Under the pieces are notes generated by a model, which saw only the letters and a program-made list of their open reading frames with translations, was not told where the DNA came from and made no database searches. A stretch of DNA of 64,000 nucleotides, taken from positions 29,479,023 to 29,543,022 of the forward strand of contig OY759263.1 of assembly GCA_963662155.1 (NCBI GenBank). The letters are read 5' to 3'. The position numbers and the translations under genes are program-made. How positions within the stretch are numbered: position 1 is the stretch's first letter; every line of letters starts with the position of its first letter. The DNA comes from Lamellibrachia columna. Its lineage: Eukaryota; Annelida; Polychaeta; Sabellida; Siboglinidae. Positions 23,678 to 35,973 of this stretch are shown one piece after another.

Positions 23678-26178
23678 GCTCTCTCTCTCTCTTGCCTTTT
23701 TCCAGATCACTGTTTGCAGTATTTCTTCATTCCAATTTCCTATCGTAATTCCACCAAATGATGTCGTCTATCGCTCAACATAGTCTCTGGACCCAGTTGC
23801 TGTCTGCTATCTATATCTTCTCTAGTTTAACTAGAAACGTACATATTAAATTGTATTCTGCAATGGTGGCATGCACGACTTGGTGTTGATTTTGCAACTC
23901 GTTTTTTTACCGTTTGATTGTTTCGCTTTCAGATTTCGACCAGAAACTTAACAACAAGAAAACAAAAGACACCTCTTGCGAGAAACGATAATTTTTAGTA
24001 AGTGACAGAAGTTTCTAGCTGCTTAGTGACCAATTTCACGCATTGGTCATCACGAATTTATACTCTTCGATGGGATTAATGCACCGTAATCAGATCACTC
24101 CTGCGTGTTGTGCCTTTATGGGCAGCATATTTGCAAAAAAAATAATCAACGTATGTGGAACAACTACTTTTAGATAACATCTTGTTTGGAGTGCGGATTC
24201 ACACATACCTGTACGAATACCGCAGGCATTTCTCTTCATGTTTTTTTAAATATTTTTTGGAATCACATAACTTGTTGTTTATCTGGACTAAACTTAAAAG
24301 GAGCTCAGTTCAAAGGTTCAGTTAAAGAAAACTAACCAACACATCTATGTTAATGTCACAATAATGTCACATAATGGTATGCCTGTGTGTGAATGAAAAC
24401 GAAATTTAAAAATAATGACGGTGTTTCGCTGCATGTGATAGTGTCGTGCATGTTCAAAACGAATTACGATAGTATTGGTTTTCAGATTCAACCTCCGGAA
24501 AGTGACATCAGCAAGGAATAAACTCCATTAAGTATTGTGACGGTAAGCATCAGTATTTCGCGGCAGTTATGGTATGTTGTCATAGCAACTGCACAGATAA
24601 TATACTCTTATTGTGCAGTTATTTTTATATTGCATACCATTTTTAAGTTGAATAGAAAGAAATGGATGAGTAATGTCAACCACTTTGTGAAATACAAAAG
24701 CATACCTTTCATAATTTAGATAAAAGTTCTCTTTCGGCAGTGTAAACGAACTACTGTGATTATTGTCTTAACCTACTTATTTATTAGTTTCATTAATTTA
24801 TCACAACATCTACATGAATATATTGCATCCGTAATTGCGTTTGGCATTGCAACGTTGTTTCTAAATGATACGTAGTGCAGTATAATAACATCATTTATTG
24901 GAGATACAATTGCATATCTATGTTTTCCCAACACTATGTTTTCACCAGAAGTATTGACTATTTACAGGTTTCATGTGTTTCCGATTGTTCCTCCTTTTAG
25001 GGTCCGCCGATATTTACATTCACTTCTAGTAGCTCTAGTCGTTTCTGTTTCCTGCGGCTGAAAAAAAACATTTCGCAAAGATGTATGGACTGTAAGTAAT
25101 GGCTGCCATCACGTGACCGGAAACCAGATTTGAAACGACCCCTTGTGGCTGTGTTTTATTGTTGTTTACCTCAGCAATCGTACTGATGTACCGGTGCAAC
25201 TTTTTGAAATACGTCATCAAAATCAGGGTATTAAAATGGGCGGTGATTACGTATTTCACAAAGTTGCACATTTCCCGTGTTGTTGATGTGCTAGTGTTAC
25301 CCCTCCGTTAACACAATCCATATTGGTTACTGTTACACGTTGTTTGAACAAGGATGCTCAGCCTTAAATGTTCCTTGCACGAAACAAATAAATTGTTTCA
25401 TATAATCGTATTATCTCAGCTCTCCCCACAGTAACCTTTCTCCGGTCCCATCGTCATCTCGTGTGACATCTCGTCTCCAGTTCATTTGATCAATGTTCCT
25501 CAAACATATCTTTGAATATATCGTCAACAAAGTCTTAGATCTTTGTACGCTCATTTTCAAATACATGTCTTAAGAACATTGATCAATCTAACCTAATCAC
25601 TTCACTACACCTGTTTCTGTGTAAGTGTATTCGCCACCATTTTTGATAAAATGCAAATGCATTTCCACCCCACCATAGTTTGGACACACCCGCATCATGG
25701 CCATGTCTTGCGAAGTGCCACATATGCTACATTTATACCTTCACGTATTAACACAAATGTATTTATACCTTCATGTATTAACACAAATGTGCTTGACAGA
25801 TACATCGCCGATCGTATCAGTTACACGGAAAACTAAATATTGAATGAATTAATACAGATACAATTTAAATAAAAATAATAATTTGATATACACACTTCCA
25901 ACTGCTCACCATACTCCGATAGTTATGAATTCAAGTGACACTAGAACTACTGTCAGTGTTTCTTGAGTTGACGTAGCGTTTATGTTAATTCAGTGGTGGC
26001 GTGCTGGGTCTATCGCACCTTTGAGGTTTTTTGAGGTGAGTCCCCAACCATAGCCCTTGACTTGACATTAGTCTTACTACGATCAGCTAATTCAATCACG
26101 GTTGTTATTTTTTTTTAAAGGTCACTATGATGGTGATGATAAAACAGCGATTAAACCAGTCACCTTGCTGTATACTAA
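23678..26178. other. AT-rich non-coding stretch, possibly intronic
   Basis: No coding exon is recognised. If the exon at 26199 has an upstream partner, at least part of this is intron. A branch-point-like TACTAAT lies at 26173-26179, just before the acceptor at 26198. Confidence 0.4.
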
Positions 26179-26198
26179 TGTGTCCGTTTGTCCACCAG

Positions 26199-28752
26199 GA
26201 GCGCCAAAGAGAAGGCGGCGCTGTTCCAAGGCCAAGCGTCCAACAACAACGCTAACAACAGCGCATCGAAGTCAGGACGGCCGCGTAAGATCGGAAAGCT
26301 GAACATTGGCCCACAGGCGGTCTCATCTAAGTCACCGACAAAGAAGTCAACCACAAAGAAAGTCGTTAAGACAAAGACGTCGACGAAGACCACCATGAAG
26401 GAACGCAAGGAACAACAAGGGGAAGCCGCGGGAGACGAAAGCGTCGTTGCAGTACTGGAAAAGACGGACGCGGCGGAGACTAGCGAAACGACCGTCGCGA
26501 CCGATTTCGTGATTTCGGCGGACGTGACGACAGAGGAGGCAGACGGGTCGACCGAGCCAGCGGAAGGCGTCGTGAGTCTGGTAGCATCGGAAGCGTCAGA
26601 AAACTTGAGCATGGAAGTATCGGTAAGCACGTCAGAAGCAGCAGAACCAGAATCGATGGAAATCGGCTCACCGGAACTGTCTTTTAGTTTCACCACCTCT
26701 ACTGACGAGCCGGAACTCGACCTGTCAGCTGAGCTCCAGGTGAACGCGGCACTTCAACTGACGAGCGCGGAAACCACAGAAGTGGAGGAAGAGATCGAAA
26801 GTCCAGTGGCTGGCGAAGAACTGCAAATATCGGCCGATGTCACAGTCGACGAAACGGCGGAGACCATGTCGCTAGAAGTAGCGGAAGAGGAGGGCAAGGA
26901 AGTTGAGGCTGTTATAGCGACTGTGGATAGTGTAGACGTAGAATATGGAACGAAAGAGGAAACTGAATTGAAAGCGGAAGAAGATCAAGCTGTTGCGAAG
27001 GCAGACGTGGAGGAAGAACCGAAAGCAGAAGAAGCTCGTTTGAAGGCAGAGGAAGAGGCACGTTTGAAGGCTGAAGAAGAGGCACATTTAAAGGCTGAAG
27101 AAGAGGCATGTCTAAAGGCTGAAGAAGAGGCACGTCTAAAGGCTGAAGAAGAGGCACGTCTAAAGGCTGAAGAAGAGGCACGTATAAAGGCTGAAGAAGA
27201 GGCACGTATAAAGGCTGAAGAAGAGGCACGTCTAAAGGTTGAAGAAGAGGCTCGTCTAAAGGCTGAAGAAGAGGCACGCTTAAAGGCAGAAGAGGAGGCT
27301 AGAAAGCCGAAAGAAACGGAAACGGACAAGGCCATCAAGAGGACATTCGTCGAATCTTGTCCGGCATTCCAGCCGATCCCGGACGAATTTTACAGCAAGC
27401 TGTTTTACTTCTCTGGAATGGGAACACTCATCGGGTCGTCACTGTCAGCTGGCATCTACGTGCCCGAAGACACGGCAAAGTGCGGACTCGGCGCCGAGCA
27501 AGTGGAAAGTTGCGTACCCGAATCGTTTGATAAGCACGTCGAGATGGTGAAGACGGCGCGATCCCACGCGATCGACCTGACAACGGAGCTGCGCAAACTG
27601 CAGGCGTTGCTCCAGGGATTGCCCATCTTCACAGGCGAGGGTGCTGCAAGCGGCATGCAGTGGCGAACGCAGTCGACCCGCCACACGAGTCTCTCGAGCG
27701 GAGCGACGACTCGCCGCACTCGATCCACGAGCTACGGCGGCGTCTCGACCGCGCCGCTCTCGGCTCCACCTCAGCAAGCGCCAGACGTCAACAGCAGTGT
27801 ATCGGCCCTACCTGCGCAACGGCCGTCACCAGCAACACCGTCAAGCGGGTACACTGGAGGGGCACCACCATCAGGCGGATACGGTGGAGGGGCACCACCT
27901 TCGGACGGGTACACTGGAGGGGCACAACCTTCAGGTGGGTACAATGGAGGGGCACCACTTTCAGGCGGGTACAGTGGAGGGGTCACTGAAGGGGCGCAAT
28001 ATCCGTTCGAACTACCCGGTCAGAGAGGCCGGGTGCCACCGCCGAGACCAGCGCCGACGGTGCGAGATGAGAGAGATGGTAGCAAGGTGGAGGCACCACC
28101 GACCCCGGCGGCGCAGAGTAAGCGGCACGGCAGTGATGCCGTGTCCCGGCCTCCACCGCCGCCAGTCCAGCCCAAACCGCGCGTGGTCGTGACGGACGCC
28201 ACTGCTCCAACTGCGGCGTGGGCCCCACGGCGTCGACCATGGGAGCCCGCCCCTGACACCCTCGACGTACCCCGGCGTCGACGAGCTCACTCCCTCATCA
28301 CCCCTCCCGCCGTACCCGTGTCACCCGTCGCCAGTCCCATGGGCCGGGACTACGGCGTCTTCACGGGACAGGGCCGCTCGTGGCGGGACAAGTACGGCAA
28401 GGCGGGAGTCGTCGATCAACCGGCACCGAAACCTTTCGGCGGAGTCGCCGTCTCCAGCAGCGGCCTCAAGACGTGGCAGATGTCTCGTCTGCGAGGACTA
28501 GAGGCCAAGGGAGGATACCTTGTCGACTCGGAACAAGTATACATCGACAACACGCCGGCACGGAGAGCCTCCGCATCCGCCGAGGCTTCCCAAATAGGCT
28601 CATATTCGCCGTATCTCGTCTCGGCCAAGTCTCGCGTCATTGACTATGCTGCGAAGCCGATGTCGCCGACGTCAGCGAAGGCCTTTCAACCTCACGTTCA
28701 GAATGGATTCGCAGGAGGCAGTCTCGCCCCACTGCCGTACTGCGACTTATAG
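26199..28752 (+). CDS. Large coding exon of an unrecognised coiled-coil / proline-rich protein (C-terminal exon)
   Basis: This is an open frame of about 850 residues with GC-rich codons, unlike its surroundings. A strong 3' splice site precedes it (TACTAAT branch motif, pyrimidine run, CCACCAG ending at 26198). No in-frame ATG lies at the 5' edge and an in-frame stop occurs at 26176, so the start is in an upstream exon I cannot identify. The first internal Met (26395) has a good Kozak context and is an alternative. Counting from AGC at 26200: residues 1-70 are basic (Lys/Thr/Ser); 71-270 acidic and Ser/Thr/Val-rich; 278-367 consist of LKAEEEAR-type 8-residue repeats, a probable single alpha-helix or coiled coil; 376-474 look globular with three Cys; about 490-515 are Ser/Thr/Arg-rich; 548-597 are GYTGGAPPSG 10-residue repeats; about 650 has a PPPPP run with PxxP motifs; the C-terminus is Ser/Ala-rich with Tyr. 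There is no signal peptide or membrane segment. It looks cytoskeletal or scaffold-like, but the function is unknown. Confidence 0.8.
27034..27300 (+). repeat. In-frame 24-bp repeat encoding LKAEEEAR units
   Basis: About eleven copies of a 24-bp unit inside the large coding exon. The period keeps frame, so copy-number change would lengthen or shorten the predicted charged helix in 8-residue steps without a frameshift. Confidence 0.92.
27844..27990 (+). repeat. In-frame 30-bp repeat encoding GYTGGAPPSG units
   Basis: Five copies of a 30-bp unit in the same exon, giving Gly/Pro/Tyr-rich decapeptides that are probably disordered. Confidence 0.9.
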
Positions 28753-30464
28753 AAACAACCCAACAGAGGGCAGCACAGTACACGCTGAGCGAATGTGGTT
28801 GGGGAGTCCAACCTAGTTGTCGCGGTCCAGCGCTCACCGCATCACAGACCAGCTCGTCGACCGGTACCCAACGTCACTACACCACACCTTGGACACAGTT
28901 GTCGCCCCAGTCATCATGTCTCCGTCGTTAGTTGTCCTTCGCCGCATGGCTTCATTGGGTGGGCCTTTGGCAAGAGCCTGTGCGTGTGTTTGTCTATAGT
29001 GAGGAAGCCGGGACGCACGATCTTGACAGCAAGACATCCGTTGCCCGGTAGCATGGTAAGCCACGACAACCGTGGGATGTCCTCCTGTTGTAGCCTTCGT
29101 CCGCCTTCACAGCCGTTGGGACAATATTGCCCTTCTCCGCCTGTTCCGCCATTGTGACTGGATCGATGTTAGTCGGCCACCTCGCCAAAGACCTGTGCTC
29201 CATGGGTGACCCTACAAGGCGTACGAGACTCCATAGCTGTGCGGACACCATAGCTGTGAGGTTCATTGGAGCACGCAAGCCTTTCCACCACGCCAAACTC
29301 GCGATCCAAGAAATCACGGGGTTGTGAATACATGACAGGAATGGACAACAAGACACATCATGTACACAAACACATGCATGCTGGAGAGAACCCGAGTCTG
29401 CTGATAAATAATACGTTGGTTTCGTGCGTCTGTCCGTCTAATTTGCCTGACAATTGTGTTGATCCCTCAAGCAACAAACACGGAGACAGTGACCACATCA
29501 TGGCCGAGTGAGCGTCGCGTTCAACAACGTGGATATATTTATTTCTACTGAGGTTAGTATAACCGTAAAAAAAATGAGGCGCGAACACAAATGATAGTAT
29601 CGTTGCGTGGTCAAGTGTCGTTGTGTTTATTCTACTAGCTCCCTCTATCGGACCATTTATAGTAATCACCGCAACCAAGAAAGCAGCCTGTGTTTACCTG
29701 TTTATTTGTGGTTTTGCATACGTGGTACAATGAATTCGTGTGTTGGAGATTTTGGAAAGAATTTATGCGTGGAATAGTTGCTGAGAACATAATATAGTTT
29801 GTTTACATGACCGACTCGGCGAACGGCCAAAGGCGTCACTTCGGCTTCAACCGTGCTGACAAGGGCTGTGACGAAACATGAACAAACCACGGACATCGCG
29901 GACGAGTCAGAGGCTACGTCGAACAAACGACTAAGCTGTGAATAATAGCCACTGATCTCTCACAAACCTGTTTGAAAACCTGATTCGCACCAAATGATTT
30001 CAGCTTTTCGGTACGTCCAAACGGCGGATGTCGAACACAAGGCTACAATATTCACCCCAAAAGCGACATTTTTAATAACAGACACTCCTTTCACCCATAA
30101 TTGAGTGAGAATTTGATGTCAGTCGTCTCCCGAATGTGTGACTTATTTCCGTTTTGCGCATGCGTGTGGTGATATATCAAGAGTGATGACGTAGCATACA
30201 CCAAATACGATACCGACTGTTGCCTCATTAACTTAGCCTGATTGAAATCGCACCTACAGTCTTATCAGATTCTCAACTGGCGACAAGAGACCACGTGACG
30301 TGCAGGTCCACGTAAACTGTGCTACAACGCGAGTTGATGCACTTAAACGAATTCATGTAGGCCCTATCAATCGGTTATTTCCTAGAAAATGGGAATCGCA
30401 AACGCATTAAATATGTGATACAAAGTTGACATATACTTGTATTAAACATAATATGTACGAAATA
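28753..30464. other. 3' flank of the large exon; no recognised gene
   Basis: The first part should include the 3' untranslated region. A clear AATAAA signal is not evident within the first few hundred bases. Short frames on both strands show no family motif. Confidence 0.4.
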
Positions 30465-30670
30465 AACAGTCAGAAAGCCTTGGTTTACCTTACAATGTAG
30501 TGCCTTGTCAAATATCAGCGCTTCGCTTTCGGGTGTGTTATCTAACGGCGCTTTACTGTACAGTTGGCGAAATGTCTATGACGTCATCCTACTATTTCCG
30601 TTCATGCGCAGTTCGCTCACTCTCAGCTGCAGTGCCTCCTTGTGTCCTGCTACAGCAGTCTCGCTTAATC
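30465..30670 (+). repeat. Interspersed repeat E, copy 1
   Basis: It aligns with 41475-41664 over about 190 bp. Shared landmarks are CAGTCAGAA, GCCTTGTCAAAT, TTCATGCGCAGTTCGCTCA and GTGCCTCCTTG. It ends in CAGTCTCGCTTA, which resembles the terminus of the GTAGTCTCG MITE. Confidence 0.8.
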
Positions 30671-30870
30671 GGCATTGGAAAACTGAAACGAACATTTAGC
30701 AGATGGAATAAATATAAAAAAATAAGAAAATAAAAATTCAAATCACAACTATATTCGATTAATTAAAAATGCAATATGGTTTTCGAAATAAATCAGTATC
30801 AGGAAGACGTATGAAATTTCTGAGATGCAACCTAAGTCTAGTAAGCGCAGTCGAGGGACGTCATTAGTGG

Positions 30871-31891
30871 GTCGTAGCGCCTTCCACTGACCGCTACCAT
30901 CCAGTGTCGTAGCGCCTTCCACTGACCGCTACCACCCAGGGTCGTACCGCCTTCCACTGACCGCTACCACCCAGGGTCGTAGCGCCTTCCACTGACCGCT
31001 AACACCCAGGGTCGTAGCGCCTTCCACTTACCGCTGCCACTCAGGGTCGCAGCGCCTTCCACTGACCGCTATCATCCAGGGTCGTAGTGCCTTCCACTGA
31101 CAGCTACCATCCAGGGTCGTAGCGCCTTCCACTGACCGCTACCATCCAGGGTCGTAGCGCCTTCCACTGACCGCTACCATCCAGGGTCGTAGCGTCTTCC
31201 ACTGACCGCTACCATCCATGGTCGTAGCGCCTTCCACTGACCGCTACCATCCAGGGTCGTAGCGCCTTCCACTGTCCGCTACCATCCAGGGTCGTAGCGC
31301 CTTCCACTGACCGCTACCACCCAGGGTCGTAGCACCTTCCACTGACCGCTACCACCCAGGGTCGTAGCGCCTTCCACTGACCGCTGCCACCCATGTTCGT
31401 AGCGCCTTCCATTGACCGATACCACCCAGGGTCGTAGCGCCTTCCACTGACCGCTGATATCCAGGGTCGTAGCGCCTTCCATTGACCGCTGCCACCCAGG
31501 TTCGTAGCGCCTTCCATTGACCGCTACCATCCAGGGTCGTAGCGCCTTCCACTGACCGCTACCACCCAGGGTCGTAGCGCCTTCCATTGACCGCTGCCAC
31601 CCAGGTTCGTAGCGCCTTCCATTGACCACTACCATCCAGGGCCGTAGCGCCTTCCACTGACCGCTACCATCCAGGGTCGTAGCGCCTTCCACTGACCGCT
31701 ACCATCCATGGTCGTAGCGCCTTCCACTGACCGCTACCACCCAGGGTCGTAGCGCCTTCCACTGACCGCTACCATCCAGGGTCGTAGCGCCTTCCACTGA
31801 CCGCTACCATCCATGGTCGTAGCGCCTTCCACTGACCGCTACCACCCAGGATCGTAGCGCCTTCCACTGACCGCTGCCATCCAGGGTCGTA
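30871..31891 (+). repeat. 35-bp minisatellite (about 29 copies)
   Basis: The unit is 35 bp, based on GTCGTAGCGCCTTCCACTGA plus CCGCTACCATCCAGG. Scattered single-base variants occur, and variant units recur at intervals, suggesting block duplication. The period is not a multiple of three, yet the minus strand stays open in all frames, giving long spurious Gly/Trp/Arg-rich ORFs. Confidence 0.96.
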
Positions 31892-32079
31892 TACAAAACC
31901 GGTGAAAGTTCCATCACCAATCGACAGGGACTACAGCACATTCCCATTTTGCAATCAGCGACATTTTGTGGGTTTAATCTTTCTTTTTTAATAAAATAAT
32001 GTAGATCAGAAAAAATCGCTTCATTGACAAACACTAGGGTCGAGTGCGTATTCACTGGAGCTAATCAGAAAACGGGAAT

Positions 32080-32230
32080 TTTAGGGTTAGTTGTTAAGTT
32101 AGCTAAGGTTATTGTTAGATAGGGTTAATGTTAGTTAGGTTAGCATTAGTCAGGGTTGATGTTAGTTAGGATTACTGTTAGTTAGGAGTATTCTTACTCA
32201 GGTTTAATGTAAGATGAGGGTTAACGGTTG
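32080..32230 (+). repeat. Degenerate GTTAGTTAGGGTTA-rich tract
   Basis: Imperfect tandem arrangement of GTTAG/TTAGGG-like words, with no run of perfect telomeric hexamers. It is best seen as a low-complexity minisatellite. Confidence 0.6.
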
Positions 32231-32272
32231 GAGTTATTGTTGTTGGCAATGATTAGGCTTTCAATGAATACG

Positions 32273-32453
32273 CAATCGACCGCACTCCGTGTCATTACTT
32301 GCTAACAATCGACCGCACTCCGTGTCATTACTTGCTAACAATCGACCGCACTCCGTGTCATTACTTGCTAACAGATCCAATCAGAGCTCTTTCACAATCG
32401 ACCGCACTCCGTGTCATTACTTGCTAACAGATCCAATCAGAGCTCTTTCACAA
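32273..32453 (+). repeat. Short tandem repeat of a 34-bp unit, partly nested in a 57-bp unit
   Basis: Four copies of AATCGACCGCACTCCGTGTC plus CATTACTTGCTAAC. The last two are each followed by the same AGATCCAATCAGAGCTCTTT segment, so two unit types are interleaved. Confidence 0.9.
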
Positions 32454-33161
32454 TTCGAGTGAAAAACATTCACCACAAACAAAAACAAATGTTTATGTCT
32501 CCAGTAAAATACCCGACCACGTGATCACACATGGGAGATGTCTCCCACTATCTGCGCGTGCCACTTTGGAAGATGTGCGAACGTGGATGCAAAACGCTTG
32601 ATAAAACATTAATCGTCGCTTGGCCTAACGTCTTGCCTCGCCTAGATTGTATCACACACACTATTAGGAAATTCATTTTCAAAAGCATAATTGGATATCT
32701 GTGTTAACATTTCTTATCTGAACTGCCCTTATTACAAATCCAAATCAAACGGTGGTGGTACGCTACAAGACTAATATATAACCGTGCAATAGTCCACATT
32801 TAATTACGAATCAAAAGGTACACGAGTTCATGCAATTCGAGTATCTTTGTCTCGTAAAAAAATCAAATACAATACATTTCTCAATTTCAATCACATTTCA
32901 TTACCATTCGTTCACTTACTCACAACGACCCCCGCTTCAAATGGACAATACACTATAATTAATTTAGCCGACGAAACGACCCATCGTCTATTGAAACGTT
33001 TACGGTAGACACAACACATCGAAACGCAGTCGATGGCATCCCGTCAACAAATGGCATTTAATTAAGTACTGCAACCGGTCGACACACACGCAAAGCACTT
33101 GCATCCCAATATGTGCTAAGGCTCGCAAGTCACACAACTTTCGGCATGCATCAACCCCGCA
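32454..33161. other. Non-coding stretch
   Basis: AT-rich with no recognised gene or repeat. Confidence 0.4.
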
Positions 33162-33606
33162 GTAGCCTAGATTATCCAGGCTCCGTGCTGTGGCGCCACC
33201 GTTTGTCGCACACATCATCGCCTGGAATCAATGTGTACTTTTCGTTGTGACGGAAATGACGTATGCACCCATATTCTGGGCGCATACATAATTAGCTATT
33301 TACAATGTCGTCCGGGCATTTGGCTAATTCATAAATTAATAGTTAACTTTTATCAGTTTATACGATGCAATTCAAATCAACCTGAAACTTTGATTATATT
33401 GAAACAACTGTCGGACTGAAAAGTTAAATCAGGCAAAAAAATGTTTAGTGTAGCATCTCGATAATGACGCTGATTGGCTGCTGGCGCTTCACGGGAACGC
33501 CTACACAAAATGGAGTGGTGACAGCGGGTAACAACGAGCCTCAGCGGCCAGAGTCTACTCTCGGCGAATTCACGAAGGCGAGCGAGAGTCTGATAAGCGA
33601 GACTAC
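33162..33606 (+). mobile_element. MITE-like DNA transposon, family C (445 bp, copy 1)
   Basis: The left end GTAGCCTAGATTATCC and the right end, read inverted as GTAGTCTCGCTTATC, form an imperfect terminal inverted repeat. A second copy at 62039-62485 (inverted, 447 bp) has the same limits and better-preserved ends. No transposase frame is present, so the element is non-autonomous. Flanks CCCCGCA and CCCTGCA could be a diverged target duplication. Its right third is the start of the segmental array that follows. Confidence 0.75.
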
Positions 33607-33825
33607 CCCTGCACGCATTTAGCAATCAAGATTCAATACAACTACCAAACGGCCAACGCAGCTAGCTTGTCTAATAGCGAAACAAACGTCGGCTGGTTCA
33701 CCTGTCGTTTCTTTGACATATGAAAGTAAACAATCGCGCTAGTAGCGATTGGACTTTAGGACTTTGCATGATGTTCTAGGCTGCGTTCAATCACCGGCGT
33801 TGAAAAATCAACTCGACACGACCCG

Positions 33826-34127
33826 CATGAACGAACTCGTATGAACCCAACACAACCCGCATGAACCCAACACAACCCGCATGAACCAATTCGTATGAAC
33901 CCAACACAACCCGCATGAACCAACTCGTATGAACCAAACACAACCTGCATAAACCAACTCGTATGAACCCAACACAACCCGCATGAACCAACTCGTATAA
34001 ACCCAACACAACTCGCATGAACCAACTCGTATGAACCCAACACAAATCGCATGAACCAACTCGTATGAACCCAACACAACTCGCATGAACCAACTCGTAT
34101 GAACCCAACACAACTCGCATGAACCCT
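33826..34127 (+). repeat. 34-bp minisatellite block, unit 1
   Basis: About nine copies built on GAACCAACTCGTATGAACCC plus AACACAACCCGCAT, with some shortened units. Minus-strand frames rich in Val, Gly, Cys and Trp are by-products. Confidence 0.93.
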
Positions 34128-34199
34128 GGCGACGCCCAGCAGCTGCCGACTGAGTTGTTTGGGCAAAGACCACTGTTGTTTCTTCTCATTAGTGGCCAT

Positions 34200-34303
34200 G
34201 TTAAAACGAAGCAAAACTTATGGTTTTGGAGCTATGCACCTAAAAGCGATAATAAAAACTAACCACGTGCAACCCAAATCAAGAATATCACGCCAGTGGT
34301 TTA
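34200..34303 (-). mobile_element. Right terminal inverted repeat of family D, unit 1
   Basis: Read inward on the minus strand it begins TAAACCACTGGCGTGATATT and continues for about 100 bp in alignment with the plus-strand end at 34724. The same end recurs near 36149, 37297, 38953 and 40618. Confidence 0.75.
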
Positions 34304-34960
34304 CGCAAAATGTGTTCTAAAAGAGATTCCGGTAATTTTTCCGAATGAGCGAGGGCTGACATGTTTACAGCGTGACCGATAAGCGCATGCGCAGTTCTAT
34401 AAAAATCTGAGTGACGTAGACTATTGTGACGTATTAAGGGAGGCCGGCATACACAGAACCAATGCAAAGTCTCAAACAAACGTGTTATTTTTGACAGAAA
34501 CAAGACTAGTTTGGTAAACAAAGGCCAACATATGTTATGTTATGAGTTTGGACGCAAATAGCATGGCCAAGTCCTTTGGCGAGAATGGGAATAGGTGTAT
34601 AAGAATATATTTTCGTTTGGCGAGCGAATAATGCCAGAATAAGCACTCGTGACGTAGAGTTATCTAACAGTATGGCGCGGCCCATGACATTAAGGCGTTG
34701 TGTGGTCAACAAGGTTTTCCTAGTAAATCACTGGCGTGATATTCTTAATTTAGTTACAAATGGTTATATTTTATTAACTCTTATAGGTGAATACGACGAA
34801 AACCATGACTTTTGTTTGCTTTAAAATAAGCATAGACCCTGGCGACGCCTAGCGGCTTGCGACTGACTCGGTTGGGCACATACCACTGTTTTTTCCAATT
34901 GGTGGCCATGTTAAAATTTTTCCATGAGTCACTAGCAGCATCGCATTTGTATATGTTATG

Positions 34961-35098
34961 TTGTTCTGGCGACTGCCCGTCTTCACAGGCGAGGGTGCTG
35001 CGAGCGGCCTGCAGTGGTGTACGCAGTCGACCCGTCACTCGAGTCTCTCGAGCGGTGCGACGACCCGCCGCACTCGCTCTACGGCGACGTCTCGACCG
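34961..35098 (+). pseudogene. Fragment of the 26-28 kb coding exon, copy 1
   Basis: It aligns with 27607-27782 of the large coding exon. The peptide LPxFTGEGAASG and the segment SLSSGATTRRTRST are kept. Seven bases are missing after the RSTS segment compared with the gene, so the frame shifts, and the copy stops at the array junction. It is a non-functional duplicate. Confidence 0.88.
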
Positions 35099-35444
35099 TC
35101 TACTGGCGCTTCACGGGAACGCCTACACAAAATGGAGTGGTGACAGCGGGTAACAACGAGCCTCAGCGGCCAGAGTCTACTCTCGGCGAATTCACGAAGG
35201 CGAGCGAGAGTCTGATAAGCGAGACTACCCCTGCACGCATTTAGCAGTCGAGATTCAATACAACTACCAAACGGCCAACGCAGCTAGCTTGTCTAATAGC
35301 GAAACAAACGTCGGCTGGTTCACCTGTCGTTTCTTTGACATATGAAAGTAGACAATCGCGCTAGTAGCGATTGGACTTTAGGACTTTGCATGATGTTCTA
35401 GGCTGCGTTCAATCACCGGCGTTGAAAAATCAACTCGACACGAC

Positions 35445-35973
35445 CCGCATGAACGAACTCGTATGAACCCAACACAACCCGCATGAACCCAACACAACCC
35501 GCATGAACCAATTCGTATGAACCCAACACAACCCGCATGAACCAACTCGTATGAACCAAACACAACCTGCATAAACCAACTCGTATGAACCCAACACAAC
35601 CCGCATGAACCAACTCGTATAAACCCAACACAACTCGCATGAACCAACTCGTATGAACCCAACACAACCCGCATGAACCCAACACAACCCGCATGAACCA
35701 ATTCGTATGAACCCAACACAACCCGCATGAACCAACTCGTATGAACCAAACACAACCTGCATAAACCAACTCGTATGAACCCAACACAACTCACATGAAC
35801 CAACTCGTATGAACCCAACACAACCCGCATGAACCAACTCGTATAAACCCAACACAACTCGCATGAACCAACTCGTATGAACCCAACACAAATCGCATGA
35901 ACCAACTCGTATGAACCCAACACAACTCGCATGAACCAACTCGTATGAACCCAACACAACTCGCATGAACCCT
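35445..35973 (+). repeat. 34-bp minisatellite block, unit 2 (expanded)
   Basis: About 530 bp, roughly 190 bp longer than the blocks of units 1, 4 and 5. A sub-block containing the short CCCAACACAACCCGCATGAA doublet occurs twice. Confidence 0.92.

Noticed and set aside
32080..32230. Interstitial telomere
   Set aside because: TTAGGG-like words are scattered and imperfect, with no run of perfect hexamers. The three TTAGG units at 16124 are too few.
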